Part shown: positions 43,705 to 52,695 of the stretch, in pieces
Numbering within the stretch: position 1 is the stretch's first letter
Layout: each line of letters begins with the position of its first letter
Source: Bradyrhizobium cosmicum
Lineage (GTDB): Bacteria > Pseudomonadota > Alphaproteobacteria > Rhizobiales > Xanthobacteraceae
Reading direction: 5' to 3'
NCBI RefSeq assembly: GCF_007290395.2
Contig: NZ_CP041656.2
Location: 3,844,001-3,908,000 of the forward strand
DNA: 64,000 nt
The notes under the pieces: model-generated
What the model saw: only the letters and a program-made list of their open reading frames with translations
Told to the model about the DNA's origin: nothing
The model's database searches: none
Program-made: the position numbers and the translations under genes

Positions 43705-44843
43705 CGAGCCCGATAGGAGTCATAGCCGACCGAGGCGGCGTTTTCCCTCAGAAACAGGATTTTGTCGATCTCCTCGTCCGTCGGGCTGTATTTGTAGAGA
43801 AAGCCGAACCAGTCCCGCACCGACGCGCGGATGTTCTCCGGGGCGCGTTCGGGATGCAGCAGACCCGCCAGCCAGATCCATCCCAGGGCCGATTCGTGAC
43901 TCGGCGGATCCCAGCGATAGCCGCCGAGCGGCACGCGGTAGACGCGGTGAGTCCTGACCGCCTCGACGCCCTGCCAGCGCGGATCGCGATAGAGATCCGA
44001 CGGCATCGTCGGATCGAAATTTCCAAGCAGGACGATTTGTGGATTCCATACGAGGATCTGCTCGATGGTCACGGTGCTGATCGAGGCAGCACCGTCGAGC
44101 GCGTTCTGCCCACCCGCAAGCTGAATGGCCAGATCCTGGGCCGTTCCCTGACCGCTGACGCGCAGCATACCCGCGGCGCGATTGAAGTAGAGCACGCGCG
44201 GCCGCTGCGACGACGGAAGATCGGCGAACCGTGACGCGAGGGATTGGCGTGTCTCCTCCTGCTTGCGGAGCAGTTCGCCGGCGCGCCCATCCCTGCCCGC
44301 GATCGTTCCCATCAGCTTGACGTAATCGACGTAGTTCTCAAAGGAGCCCACGCGCATGCCTACAACGGGAATCCCGGTTCGATCCAATGGGCCGATGATC
44401 TCGTTGCTGTTGGCCCATTGCAGGATCGCGTCCGGCCGCAACGCAAGGATGGCCTCGACATTCGGAGCGAAATTCGACGCGTCCCCGCCGGTCGTCACGC
44501 TGGTCTGAATGCGCGTGAAACCGGGAAACAGCTTTCCGAAAATGCCCTCGCGCATCGCTCGCGCGGCATAGTCGTTCATGCCGACGATTTTCCGGTCGCT
44601 GCCGTCGACCGTCATGAAGGTCGATGGCGCCGGGATCGGAATGATGACAAGGCGCTCCGGCAGCCTGTCGAATGAAACGGTGCGATTGCGCTGGTCGGCC
44701 AGATCAATCGCGCTTGCCGGGCCGAGCGCTCCGAACGCAACCACAAGGCTCATCGCCAGGCGTCCCGAATGTCTTACCCAACGCAACAACGACGGCATGA
44801 ATCTGCGAACCTTGGAAGACGCCAATGACAATCTGCGCGGCAT
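43701..44843 (-). CDS. Periplasmic metal-chelate binding protein (FecB/BtuF type)
   Basis: 380 residues. After a basic start and hydrophobic segment (LAMSLVVAFGALGPASAI) the mature protein opens DLADQRNRTVSFDRLPERLVIIP, common to type III solute-binding proteins. It then has NVEAILALRPDAILQW, GIPVVGMRVGSFENYVDYVKLMGTIAGR and the C-terminal lobe VTIEQILVWNPQIVLLGNF. The start is uncertain: ATG 44843 or ATG 44798 (15 residues shorter). The ligand is not decided by sequence; the TonB receptor upstream suggests a large chelate. Confidence 0.9.
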   Translation of the reverse strand: MPRRLSLASSKVRRFMPSLLRWVRHSGRLAMSLVVAFGALGPASAIDLADQRNRTVSFDRLPERLVIIPIPAPSTFMTVDGSDRKIVGMNDYAARAMREGIFGKLFPGFTRIQTSVTTGGDASNFAPNVEAILALRPDAILQWANSNEIIGPLDRTGIPVVGMRVGSFENYVDYVKLMGTIAGRDGRAGELLRKQEETRQSLASRFADLPSSQRPRVLYFNRAAGMLRVSGQGTAQDLAIQLAGGQNALDGAASISTVTIEQILVWNPQIVLLGNFDPTMPSDLYRDPRWQGVEAVRTHRVYRVPLGGYRWDPPSHESALGWIWLAGLLHPERAPENIRASVRDWFGFLYKYSPTDEEIDKILFLRENAASVGYDSYRAR

Positions 44844-44867
44844 CGCAGACGTTTCCTACATAGGCCC

Positions 44868-45101
44868 ATGACCGAAAAATTCAAAAGCAAAACGTTCGTA
44901 TCGAGCCGCAAGTGCGGCGTTGTGAAAATGGAATCGTTCAAAGGATGGATTTGCCCGATCGTCGTCCATGCGGATCGAATTGCATGCATCGACAGTCTGA
45001 TTGATGAGCACACATGCGCGGCAATTTGTAATAGCTCGAAACTCGCACGCGGACGATGGCCGAACAGATCGCAGCACGATAAGGACCCGGACACGAAGTG
45101 A
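44868..45101 (+). CDS. Small Cys-containing open frame before the TonB receptor (uncertain)
   Basis: 77 codons with five cysteines (RKCGVV, WICPIV, IACIDS, HTCAAIC). The frame is richer in A+T than neighbouring genes, has no clear ribosome site, and ends in TGA overlapping the GTG at 45098 that could also start the TonB receptor. That overlap and the Cys pattern argue for a gene; base composition and lack of a known family argue for intergenic sequence. The 254-base gap between the binding-protein and receptor genes holds nothing else I can name. Confidence 0.25.
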   Translation: MTEKFKSKTFVSSRKCGVVKMESFKGWICPIVVHADRIACIDSLIDEHTCAAICNSSKLARGRWPNRSQHDKDPDTK

Positions 45102-45121
45102 GTGTTTGGGGGACGTTGCTG

Positions 45122-47503
45122 ATGCCTTGGAGAACTTTCGCGCTCGATTCCAGAAGGAGCGCATTTCTCTTGTCGACCTGCGGATTGAGTGTCGCGCTTG
45201 CGTGCGTGATGGCGACGGCGTCGAGCGTGAATGCACTAGCTCAAACTGCGGATACGTCACCGCGACAACCTGCCAACGTGCTGCCGGGCGTGGTCGTGGA
45301 AGCAGCAAAGCCATCGAAGCCCCGTCGCACGACACGACAGAATGCGGCGCGCGCGGCGCGACAAGCGCCCGCGCAAGCCGTCAGGCCGGCGCAGGATCAG
45401 CAGGTCACGGCGAGAGCTCCCGAAGGAACGAACAGCGATTCCCTGAAGCCGATGGGTGGCAAGCTGCCGCGACCGGGAATTCCGCATCCTGCGGCGCAGA
45501 GCATTACGGTGGTCGATCGCGCCCAGATCGAAGCGACTTCGCCAACCGGCATGCTCGATGTTCTCGCCTCGGTTCCGGGCGTTTCGATTGCGCGCTCCGG
45601 CGGCATCGGTGGGCAGATCTACCTGCGCGGCTTCTCGTCGAACAGCTTCCGCTCGCCGATGTTCATCGACGGAGATCGATTCCGTGGCCGCAACACGCTG
45701 CAGCTCAATTATCTCGCGCCTGAAGAAGTCGAGCGCGTGGAGGTGATCCGCGGTCCGGGCTCCGTCATCTACGGAAGCGAAGCGCTCACTGGGCTCGTCA
45801 ACATCGTCACTCGCTCCTACACCGGCGATACGTCCGGGCCGTTCCGCTTTACCGGTGGCGGCTGGTCGGCCGGATACGGAAGCGCCGCCAACTCCGCCAG
45901 CACTTACGACTGGGTGAAGGGCGCCGGCCAGGGCTTCGATTTCATCGGCGGGTTTGCCGGACGCTGGGGCGGCGATTATCAGACCTCGCTCGGAACGGTG
46001 CCGAACAGCGACTATCAAAGCGTCGGCGGCAACATCAAGCTCGGCTATACGCCCGACATCGGTCAGAGAATCGAGCTGTCCTTGCGCTCCTACAGCGAGG
46101 TGGACGGGCGGGCCGGCGGAGTCGGTGGAGCGCCGGGCGCACCGTATCTGCAGGTTCGACAGGACCCCAACCAGGTGCATTCGGCGCGCATCGCCTATAC
46201 CGGTGAGCTCGACGGCCTGGTGAAACATGTCGAAAGCTCCTTCTACGTGAACTATTTCGACACGAAGCTCAGCACGATCAACAATACGATCAACGCCGCC
46301 GGCATCGCCACCAGGACCGTCAAATCCACCAGCCACGTCATCGGCCCCCTGATGATCGGCGGCCGTTCGCAAGCCGAAATTCCCTGGCTGAGCCCCTGGG
46401 GAGCAACCAAGACGACGTTCGGCCTTGATGGCTTCAGGGAAGCCCGGCCGGGCAGCGAGTTGACGTCCGAGACCATCACCCGCAATGCAACGACCGGGGC
46501 GGTGACGAGCGACGTCGTCTCGCCCTATACCAAGCAGGGGCCGGACACGACGCAGTCCAATATCGGCGCGTTCGTGCTGCATGAATGGAAACCGATCCAG
46601 GCGCTGACGCTTTCGGCCGGCGGCCGTTTCGACTGGTTCAACACGACGACGGACACCTCGCCGCTCTCATCAGCCATTCCCGCCAGTGTGAAGGCCGCCT
46701 ATTCGAGCAACACGAACGTCGATCAAACGGCTCCCACCGGAAGCGTAGGCTTTGTTTACGCGATATTGCCCAACGTCGATTTGCTCGGCAATGTTGCGAC
46801 CTCGTTCCGCGAGCCGACGAACTCCGAGCTCTACGCGGTGACGGCCACCCAGCTTCCCAATCCGGACCTGAAGCCGGAGAGCGGCGTGACGTATGAAGGC
46901 GGCGCGCGTTTTCACACGGCAAACGCGGAGCTCAAGGTCACGGCGTTCGATACGCACTACGAGAATTTCCTTCAAACGGTCGCCGTGACGTTCAATGGAG
47001 TCGGCGGCTACACCCAGTCGCAGAATGTCGGCAAGGCCGCCGTGACGGGCGTAGAGCTGGAGGCGCGCTGGCAGGTCACTCCGACCGTCAACATATTCAC
47101 GAATGTCGCTCAGCTTCGGGGCACCAACACCGTGACTGACACGCCGTTGCCGTTCCTCGCGCCGTATCGGGGGCGAGTCGGGATTCAGTACGCCGATCCC
47201 AACGGAGCCTATTCGATTTTCGGCGTGGTCGACTGGGCGGCCAGCAAGACCCGGATCGATCCGGCGCAGGAATTTCAAACGGCCGGCTACGCCATTCCCA
47301 AGCTTTATGCGACCCTGCAACTCGGCCAGCTGGTCTCTCCGCAGCTTGGCGATACCAAGCTGATCCTCGGCCTGGAGAACATCTTCAACACGGCTTATGT
47401 CGACGCGTCGACGTTCGTGAATCGCTCATATCCGCGGAGCTTGACAAATCCTCTGGTGGAAACCGGGCGAAACGTCTCCGTGAAGCTGCAGCACACGTTC
47501 TAG
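45122..47503 (+). CDS. TonB-dependent outer membrane receptor
   Basis: 793 residues from ATG 45122, which follows GGGGGAC at good distance; GTG 45098 would add eight residues. The signal peptide (SRRSAFLLSTCGLSVALACVMATASSVNALAQ) is followed by a TonB-box-like GVVVEAA and an Arg/Ala/Pro-rich linker. The plug domain is ITVVDRAQIEATSPTGMLDVLASVPGVSI ... IYLRGFSSN ... VERVEVIRGPGSVIYGSEALTGLVNIVTR. The 22-strand barrel ends LVETGRNVSVKLQHTF with terminal Phe. It should import a metal chelate across the outer membrane and feed the divergent ABC importer. Confidence 0.95.
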   Translation: MPWRTFALDSRRSAFLLSTCGLSVALACVMATASSVNALAQTADTSPRQPANVLPGVVVEAAKPSKPRRTTRQNAARAARQAPAQAVRPAQDQQVTARAPEGTNSDSLKPMGGKLPRPGIPHPAAQSITVVDRAQIEATSPTGMLDVLASVPGVSIARSGGIGGQIYLRGFSSNSFRSPMFIDGDRFRGRNTLQLNYLAPEEVERVEVIRGPGSVIYGSEALTGLVNIVTRSYTGDTSGPFRFTGGGWSAGYGSAANSASTYDWVKGAGQGFDFIGGFAGRWGGDYQTSLGTVPNSDYQSVGGNIKLGYTPDIGQRIELSLRSYSEVDGRAGGVGGAPGAPYLQVRQDPNQVHSARIAYTGELDGLVKHVESSFYVNYFDTKLSTINNTINAAGIATRTVKSTSHVIGPLMIGGRSQAEIPWLSPWGATKTTFGLDGFREARPGSELTSETITRNATTGAVTSDVVSPYTKQGPDTTQSNIGAFVLHEWKPIQALTLSAGGRFDWFNTTTDTSPLSSAIPASVKAAYSSNTNVDQTAPTGSVGFVYAILPNVDLLGNVATSFREPTNSELYAVTATQLPNPDLKPESGVTYEGGARFHTANAELKVTAFDTHYENFLQTVAVTFNGVGGYTQSQNVGKAAVTGVELEARWQVTPTVNIFTNVAQLRGTNTVTDTPLPFLAPYRGRVGIQYADPNGAYSIFGVVDWAASKTRIDPAQEFQTAGYAIPKLYATLQLGQLVSPQLGDTKLILGLENIFNTAYVDASTFVNRSYPRSLTNPLVETGRNVSVKLQHTF

Positions 47504-47512
47504 AGCACGCAG

Positions 47513-48241
47513 TCAGGATGGCGGACATGACCTTGCCGCCGCAAACTCCCGCCATCCCTTCGCTCGCAAGCTGCACGCCGGGCATTCCCCGCATCCGTAC
47601 CCCCAATCGTGCTGCGCGCCACGTTCGCCGAGATAGCAGGTGTGGGACTGCTTGCGAATGAGGTCGACCAGCCCGTCGCCGCCGAGGTCGTGCGCGAGTT
47701 GCCAGGTCGCGGCCTTGTCGATCCACATCAGCGGCGTATGCAGCTCGAATTTGCGGGCCATGCCAAGTGACAGCGCATTCTGCATGGCCTGGATGGTGTC
47801 GTTGCGGCAATCGGGATAGCCGGAATAATCGGTCTCGCACATGCCGCCGACGATGTGGGTGATGCCGCGCCGGTAGGCCAGCGCCGCGGCGAAGGTCAGG
47901 AACACCAGATTGCGGCCCGGCACGAAGGTATTGGGCAAGCCGTCGGCGCCCATCGCGATCGCGACATCGCGCGTCAGGGCCGTCTCCGACACCGCGGCCA
48001 GGGTCGGAATCGACAGCGTATGGCTTTCGCCGAGTCTTGCCGCCCAGTCCTCGCGCAGTTCCTTGATGCCGTCGAACAGACGGTCGCGGCAGGCAAGCTC
48101 GACGGCGTGCCGCTGGCCGTAGTCGAAGCCCAGCGTCTCGACGCGCGCGAAGCGGCTCAGCGCCCAGGCGAGGCAAGTGGTGGAATCCTGGCCGCCGGAA
48201 AACAGCACCAGGGCGGTCTCTGATGAAAATGCGTCACTCAT
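47513..48241 (-). CDS. queC: 7-cyano-7-deazaguanine synthase
   Basis: 242 residues. The PP-loop [19 protein letters not shown] binds ATP, and the zinc site is [17 protein letters not shown] with an upstream cysteine in [29 protein letters not shown] and [14 protein letters not shown] are family features. It makes preQ0 from 7-carboxy-7-deazaguanine for queuosine in tRNA. ATG 48241 gives family length; longer frames upstream are antisense to mazG. It converges with the TonB receptor with nine bases between. Confidence 0.96.
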   Translation of the reverse strand: MSDAFSSETALVLFSGGQDSTTCLAWALSRFARVETLGFDYGQRHAVELACRDRLFDGIKELREDWAARLGESHTLSIPTLAAVSETALTRDVAIAMGADGLPNTFVPGRNLVFLTFAAALAYRRGITHIVGGMCETDYSGYPDCRNDTIQAMQNALSLGMARKFELHTPLMWIDKAATWQLAHDLGGDGLVDLIRKQSHTCYLGERGAQHDWGYGCGECPACSLRAKGWREFAAARSCPPS

Positions 48242-48367
48242 GGCCCGCGCTTTAGCACTGCGGAACGTATCAGCCAATCGGTGGAAATCGGCCCGTTCGC
48301 CCGCGCGCGGCTGGGAACGGCGGCCCGCTTTTGGCATAAGGTTCTGGAGCCAGGAGACGCCCCCGCA

Positions 48368-49222
48368 ATGACCCCTTCCCGCGACATTTCCCGCCTGATC
48401 GAGATCATGGCGGCGCTGCGTACGCCGGTGACCGGCTGCCCCTGGGATCTCGAGCAGAACTTTGCGACGATCGCGCCCTACACGATCGAGGAAGCCTATG
48501 AGGTGGTGGATGCCATCGACCGCGGCGATCTCTGCGATCTCTGCGAGGAACTCGGCGACCTCCTGCTCCAGGTCGTGTTCCACGCCCAGATGGCGTCGGA
48601 GCAGAACGCGTTCGCCTTTGGCGACGTCGTCGAGGCCATCACCCGGAAGATGATCCGGCGCCATCCCCATGTCTTTGCCGACAAGGAGGGCAACCTCGCG
48701 TCATCCCACGTCAAAGAAGTCTGGGACCGCATCAAGGCGGAAGAAAAAGCCGAACGCGCCGCGCGCCGGCCGCCTGAAGCAACGCCGGCGCACAAATCGC
48801 TGCTGGCCGGCGTGAAGGCCGGCCAGCCGGCACTGACTCGCGCGATGGAGCTGCAGCGCAAGGCCTCCACCGTCGGCTTCGATTGGAACGACCCGCGCGC
48901 GGTGCTGCAAAAGATCCGCGAGGAGGCCGACGAGATCGAGGCCGCGCTGGACCGCAACGACAGGCAGGAGATCGCGGACGAAACCGGCGACCTGATGTTC
49001 GCCCTCGTCAACCTCGCCCGCCACGTCGACGCCGATCCGGAAGCCGCGCTCCGCGCGACAAATGCGAAATTCGAGCGGCGGTTCGCGTTCATCGAACGGG
49101 CGCTGGAAGCGCAGGGGCGAACGCTCGAACAGGCGTCGCTGGCGGAGATGGATGCGCTGTGGAATGCGGCGAAGGGCGAGGAGATGCCTGCGTCAGAGGG
49201 ACACAAGGAAGCTCGCCGCTAA
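48368..49222 (+). CDS. mazG: Nucleoside triphosphate pyrophosphohydrolase MazG
   Basis: 284 residues. The first MazG domain has [34 protein letters not shown] and the metal motif [15 protein letters not shown]. The second has [25 protein letters not shown] and [15 protein letters not shown], with EExxD/ExxD pairs. It hydrolyses NTPs to NMP and pyrophosphate, clearing damaged nucleotides or lowering ppGpp. ATG 48368 follows AGGAGA. It diverges from queC with 126 bases between. Confidence 0.95.
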   Translation: MTPSRDISRLIEIMAALRTPVTGCPWDLEQNFATIAPYTIEEAYEVVDAIDRGDLCDLCEELGDLLLQVVFHAQMASEQNAFAFGDVVEAITRKMIRRHPHVFADKEGNLASSHVKEVWDRIKAEEKAERAARRPPEATPAHKSLLAGVKAGQPALTRAMELQRKASTVGFDWNDPRAVLQKIREEADEIEAALDRNDRQEIADETGDLMFALVNLARHVDADPEAALRATNAKFERRFAFIERALEAQGRTLEQASLAEMDALWNAAKGEEMPASEGHKEARR

Positions 49223-49229
49223 CTCGGTC

Positions 49230-49357
49230 GTCGTCCCCGCGAAGGCGGGGACCCATACCGCGTGATGTCGCAGTGGTAAGACGTGGCCAATACCGTGCAC
49301 CAAACCACTTCCTGGAGTTATGGGTCCCGGATCTGCGCTACGCTTGTCCGGGACGAC
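49230..49357. repeat. Palindromic interspersed repeat (about 128 bases)
   Basis: The left end GTCGTCCCCGCGAAGGCGGG with ACCCATA is mirrored by TATGGGTCCC ... GTCCGGGACGAC at the right end. The ends are inverted and the middle is unrelated. Sequences like this (a 'cgaaggcggggacccata' arm and a 'tgggtccc...ccgggacgac' arm) recur between genes in Bradyrhizobium genomes, to my recollection. It separates mazG from the convergent hflX and may act as a transcription boundary. Confidence 0.75.
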
Positions 49358-49409
49358 AGTATTGGATGAGGCTGCAGTTCTGTGACCTCACACGCCAAGG
49401 CCAGATCGT

Positions 49410-50807
49410 CTAAGCCGCGTGATGCGGCACGGCATCGAACCTGTTCACCACGATATCCCGCTTGGTCTCGTCGACCCGCACGGTCATATCAAAACGGCCG
49501 TCGTGCAGCTCCTTGGCCAGCACCTCGGCATTGCGGTGCAGCCAGCTGATGCCGGCGCCGTCGGCGGCGTCGATGGAGAGATCGAGCGTGTGGCGCTTGG
49601 CAGCGAGGCGCTCCTCGATCGCGGCGAGCAGCGCGTCGACCCCCTCGCCCGTCACGGCGGAGACCAGCATCGCCGGATGATCCTCCGGCCTGCGCGCGGC
49701 GATGTTCAAGAGTTCTTCGCGCTGTTCGGCATCGTAACGGTCGATCTTGTTCCAGACCTCGATGATGCGACCGCTGTCATCGGGGTTGATGCCGAGCTGC
49801 CGCAACACGGCATCGACGTCGCTCTGCTGGGCCTCGGCGTCCTCATGCGAGATGTCTCTGACATGCAGGATGACGTCGGCTTCCAGCACTTCCTCCAGCG
49901 TGGCGCGGAAGGCGGCGACGAGCTGCGTCGGCAGGTTGGAGATGAAACCGACGGTGTCCGACAGCATCGCCTTGCCGCCATGCGGCAGGCTGAGTGCGCG
50001 CAGGGTCGGATCGAGCGTGGCGAACAGCATGTCCGCGGCCTGAACGTCGGCGCGCGTCAGGCGATTGAACAGCGTCGACTTGCCGGCATTGGTGTAGCCG
50101 ACAAGCGCGACGACGCGATACGGCACGCGCTGGCGGCCGGCGCGATGCAGCCGCCGCGTCGCCTGCACCTTCTTCAGCTCGCTCTCGAGCTTGGAGATGC
50201 GCTCCTGAATCAGACGGCGGTCCGCTTCGATTTGCGTCTCGCCGGGACCGCCCATGAATCCGAAACCACCGCGCTGGCGTTCGAGATGGGTCCACGAGCG
50301 GACCAGGCGCGAGCGCTGATAGTTGAGATGCGCGAGTTCGACCTGCAGCGAGCCTTCCTTGGTCTTGGCGCGGCGGCCGAAGATCTCCAGAATGAGGCCG
50401 GTGCGGTCGAGCACCTTTGTGTTCAGCTCCTTCTCGAGATTGCGCTGCTGGATCGGCGCCAGCGCGCAATCCATCACCACGAGTTCGACATCGAGGCTCC
50501 TGGCCAGCGCGGCGATCTCCTCGACCTTGCCCTTGCCGATGTAGGTCGCGGGGCGGATCTGGCTGACCGGCGCGATGATGGCGTCGGCAACGACGAGATC
50601 GATCGCGCGCGCGAGGCCCGCGGCTTCGTCGAGCCGGGCCTCCGCGTTTCGCACTATCTGGTTAGACGAGGCGTGACTCTCTGATTGCGCGTCGGCACTT
50701 CCCGAACGCAGCCGCAAGTAGGGGCCGATGACAAGCACCCGCCCCGTCTGCTTTGCCCCTGCCGGCCGCGGACGGTCGGCATCCCCGTCGAAATTCCGGG
50801 GTTCCAA
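49410..50807 (-). CDS. hflX: Ribosome-associated GTPase HflX
   Basis: 465 residues. The N-terminal domain (AEARLDEAAGLARAIDLVV ... PATYIGKGKVEEIAALA) is followed by the linker GGFGFMGGPGETQIEADRR and a G domain. G1 is GYTNAGKSTLFN, G3 DTVGFI and G4 NKID. It splits stalled or vacant 70S ribosomes. The probable start is TTG 50807, eleven bases after hfq, and the order hfq-hflX is conserved widely. Bradyrhizobium HflX proteins have this extended N-terminus. It is last in the ntrY-ntrX-hfq-hflX series. Confidence 0.95.
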   Translation of the reverse strand: MEPRNFDGDADRPRPAGAKQTGRVLVIGPYLRLRSGSADAQSESHASSNQIVRNAEARLDEAAGLARAIDLVVADAIIAPVSQIRPATYIGKGKVEEIAALARSLDVELVVMDCALAPIQQRNLEKELNTKVLDRTGLILEIFGRRAKTKEGSLQVELAHLNYQRSRLVRSWTHLERQRGGFGFMGGPGETQIEADRRLIQERISKLESELKKVQATRRLHRAGRQRVPYRVVALVGYTNAGKSTLFNRLTRADVQAADMLFATLDPTLRALSLPHGGKAMLSDTVGFISNLPTQLVAAFRATLEEVLEADVILHVRDISHEDAEAQQSDVDAVLRQLGINPDDSGRIIEVWNKIDRYDAEQREELLNIAARRPEDHPAMLVSAVTGEGVDALLAAIEERLAAKRHTLDLSIDAADGAGISWLHRNAEVLAKELHDGRFDMTVRVDETKRDIVVNRFDAVPHHAA

Positions 50808-50818
50808 TCAGGTCACTC

Positions 50819-51067
50819 TCAAGCCGGCTGATCCTCGCCGCCTTCGAACAGCTGGATCGGAGCGCCCGGCATGATGGTCGAGATCGCATGCTTGTAGACG
50901 AGCTGCGAGTGACCGTCGCGCCGAAGCAGCAAACAGAAATTGTCGAACCAGGTCACGATGCCCTGGAGCTTCACTCCGTTGACCAGAAAGATCGTCAGTG
51001 GCGTCTTCGTTTTGCGAACGTGATTAAGGAAGGTGTCCTGTAGGTTTTGTGCGCGGTCTGCCGCCAT
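50819..51067 (-). CDS. hfq: RNA chaperone Hfq
   Basis: 82 residues. Sm1 motif [31 protein letters not shown] and Sm2 motif [14 protein letters not shown] are complete, with the proximal-face Gln (QNLQDTFLN) and KH residues. It hexamerises and mediates small RNA pairing; in rhizobia and related bacteria it is needed for nifA expression. The 240-base region between ntrX and hfq probably contains its promoter, so it need not depend on ntrYX transcription. Confidence 0.97.
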   Translation of the reverse strand: MAADRAQNLQDTFLNHVRKTKTPLTIFLVNGVKLQGIVTWFDNFCLLLRRDGHSQLVYKHAISTIMPGAPIQLFEGGEDQPA

Positions 51068-51307
51068 TGTTTTTTTCTCGCTTTGAGTTTCTTTTTATTG
51101 CGCCGGTTGCGACCCTCTTTTGAGAGTTTTGGAGTCTCTTCCGGTTGCCGCTCCTCATGAGATCCCCCTCGGAAGGAACAGCGGTACGATTAGAGGACAG
51201 GTCGGGTTATTAGGCAAGCCGCTTCACGCGGCAGGCCAGGCCCTATTGCCCCGAAAAACTACGGAAATCGATGATTTTCCTCGCCCAATGTGAAGGTGCC
51301 GGCGGCG

Positions 51308-52678
51308 TCAGCCGACGCCGAGCGCCTTCAGTTTCCGGTGCAGCGCCGAGCGCTCCATCCCGACGAACTCGGCGGTGCGTGAAATATTGCCGGAAAAACG
51401 GCTGATCTGCGCGATCAGATAGTCGCGCTCGAACACTTCCCGCGCCTCGCGTAGCGGCAGTCCCATGATGTGCTCGCCATTGTTGCTGGTCGGCATGGCC
51501 GGCACCATCGAGCCGACGTCCTGCGGCAACATGTCGGCGGTGATGATCACCTCCGGTCCACCCGCGGCCAGAATCATGACTCTCTCAACGTTGTTGCGGA
51601 GCTGGCGCACATTGCCGGGCCAGACATGTGATTGCAGCACCGCCATCGCGTCCTGCCCGATCTGACGCTTGGGCAGGCCGCTGCCGGCCGAGATCTGCTC
51701 CATGAAGTAGTCGATCAATTCCGGGATATCCTCGCGCCGCTCCGACAGGGCGGGCACGCGGATCGGCACCACCGAGAGACGATGATAGAGATCCTCGCGG
51801 AAATGGCCGGCCGCGATCTCCTCTTCGAGATTGCGTGCGGTCGAGGAGATGATGCGGACGTCGACCTGCACCTTGCCGGTGCCGCCGACGCGCTGGAACG
51901 ACTGCTCGACCAGCACGCGCAAAATCTTGTTCTGGGTCTCGCGCGGCATGTCCGCGATCTCGTCGATGAACAGCGTGCCGCCATGCGCTTCCTCGAGCGC
52001 GCCGGGCTTGCGTGCCTGCTCGCCGTTGGATTGCTCGACGCCGAACATCTCGTGCTCCATCCGCTCGGGCGTGATCGCGGCGGCATTGATCACGACGAAC
52101 GGACCGTCGGCGCGGCCCGAGGCCATATGCAGCGTGCGCGCAGTGAGCTCCTTGCCGGCACCGGCCGGACCGACGATCAGGATGCGGCTGTTGGCCTTGG
52201 CCGCGCGGTCGATGGTCTGACGCAGCTGGTTCATGCTCGGCGAACGGCCGACCAGCGAGCTTGCGCTCGGCGCGAGCTGCTTCAGCTCCTTGACCTCGCG
52301 CTTGAGCCGCGAGTTCTCCAGCGCGCGGTTGGCGACCAGGATCAGGCGGTCGGCCTTGAACGGCTTCTCGATGAAGTCATAGGCGCCGCGCTTGATCGCG
52401 GCGACCGCGGTCTCGATGTTGCCGTGGCCGGAGATCATCACGACCGGCAGGTCGGCATTGTCCTTCTTGACCTGCTCCAGCAGCTGCAAGCCGTCGAGCT
52501 TGGAGCCCTGCAGCCAGATGTCGAGGAACACCAGGTGCGGCCTGCGATTGGCGATCTCGGCGAGCGCCGTATCGCTGTCGCGCGCGGTCCGGGTCACGAA
52601 CCCCTCGTCTTCGAGAATGCCCGCGACGAGATCCCGAATATCGGCCTCGTCATCGACAATCAGAATTTCACTAGCCAT
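51308..52678 (-). CDS. ntrX: NtrX response regulator
   Basis: 456 residues: receiver (IVDDEADIRDLVAG, LDIWLQGSKLDGLQLL, ISGHG), AAA+ domain and Fis-type HTH (SRTAEFVGMERSALHRKLKALGVG). The AAA+ Walker A is GPAGAGKE, and the sigma-54 contact loop GAFTGA is absent: the region reads MFGVEQSNGEQARKPGALEEA. This is known for alphaproteobacterial NtrX and implies it does not activate sigma-54 in the usual way. It follows ntrY by 17 bases and is the partner of that kinase in nitrogen and redox control. Confidence 0.95.
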   Translation of the reverse strand: MASEILIVDDEADIRDLVAGILEDEGFVTRTARDSDTALAEIANRRPHLVFLDIWLQGSKLDGLQLLEQVKKDNADLPVVMISGHGNIETAVAAIKRGAYDFIEKPFKADRLILVANRALENSRLKREVKELKQLAPSASSLVGRSPSMNQLRQTIDRAAKANSRILIVGPAGAGKELTARTLHMASGRADGPFVVINAAAITPERMEHEMFGVEQSNGEQARKPGALEEAHGGTLFIDEIADMPRETQNKILRVLVEQSFQRVGGTGKVQVDVRIISSTARNLEEEIAAGHFREDLYHRLSVVPIRVPALSERREDIPELIDYFMEQISAGSGLPKRQIGQDAMAVLQSHVWPGNVRQLRNNVERVMILAAGGPEVIITADMLPQDVGSMVPAMPTSNNGEHIMGLPLREAREVFERDYLIAQISRFSGNISRTAEFVGMERSALHRKLKALGVG

Positions 52679-52695
52679 GGGTCGCGCCTGTCTGG

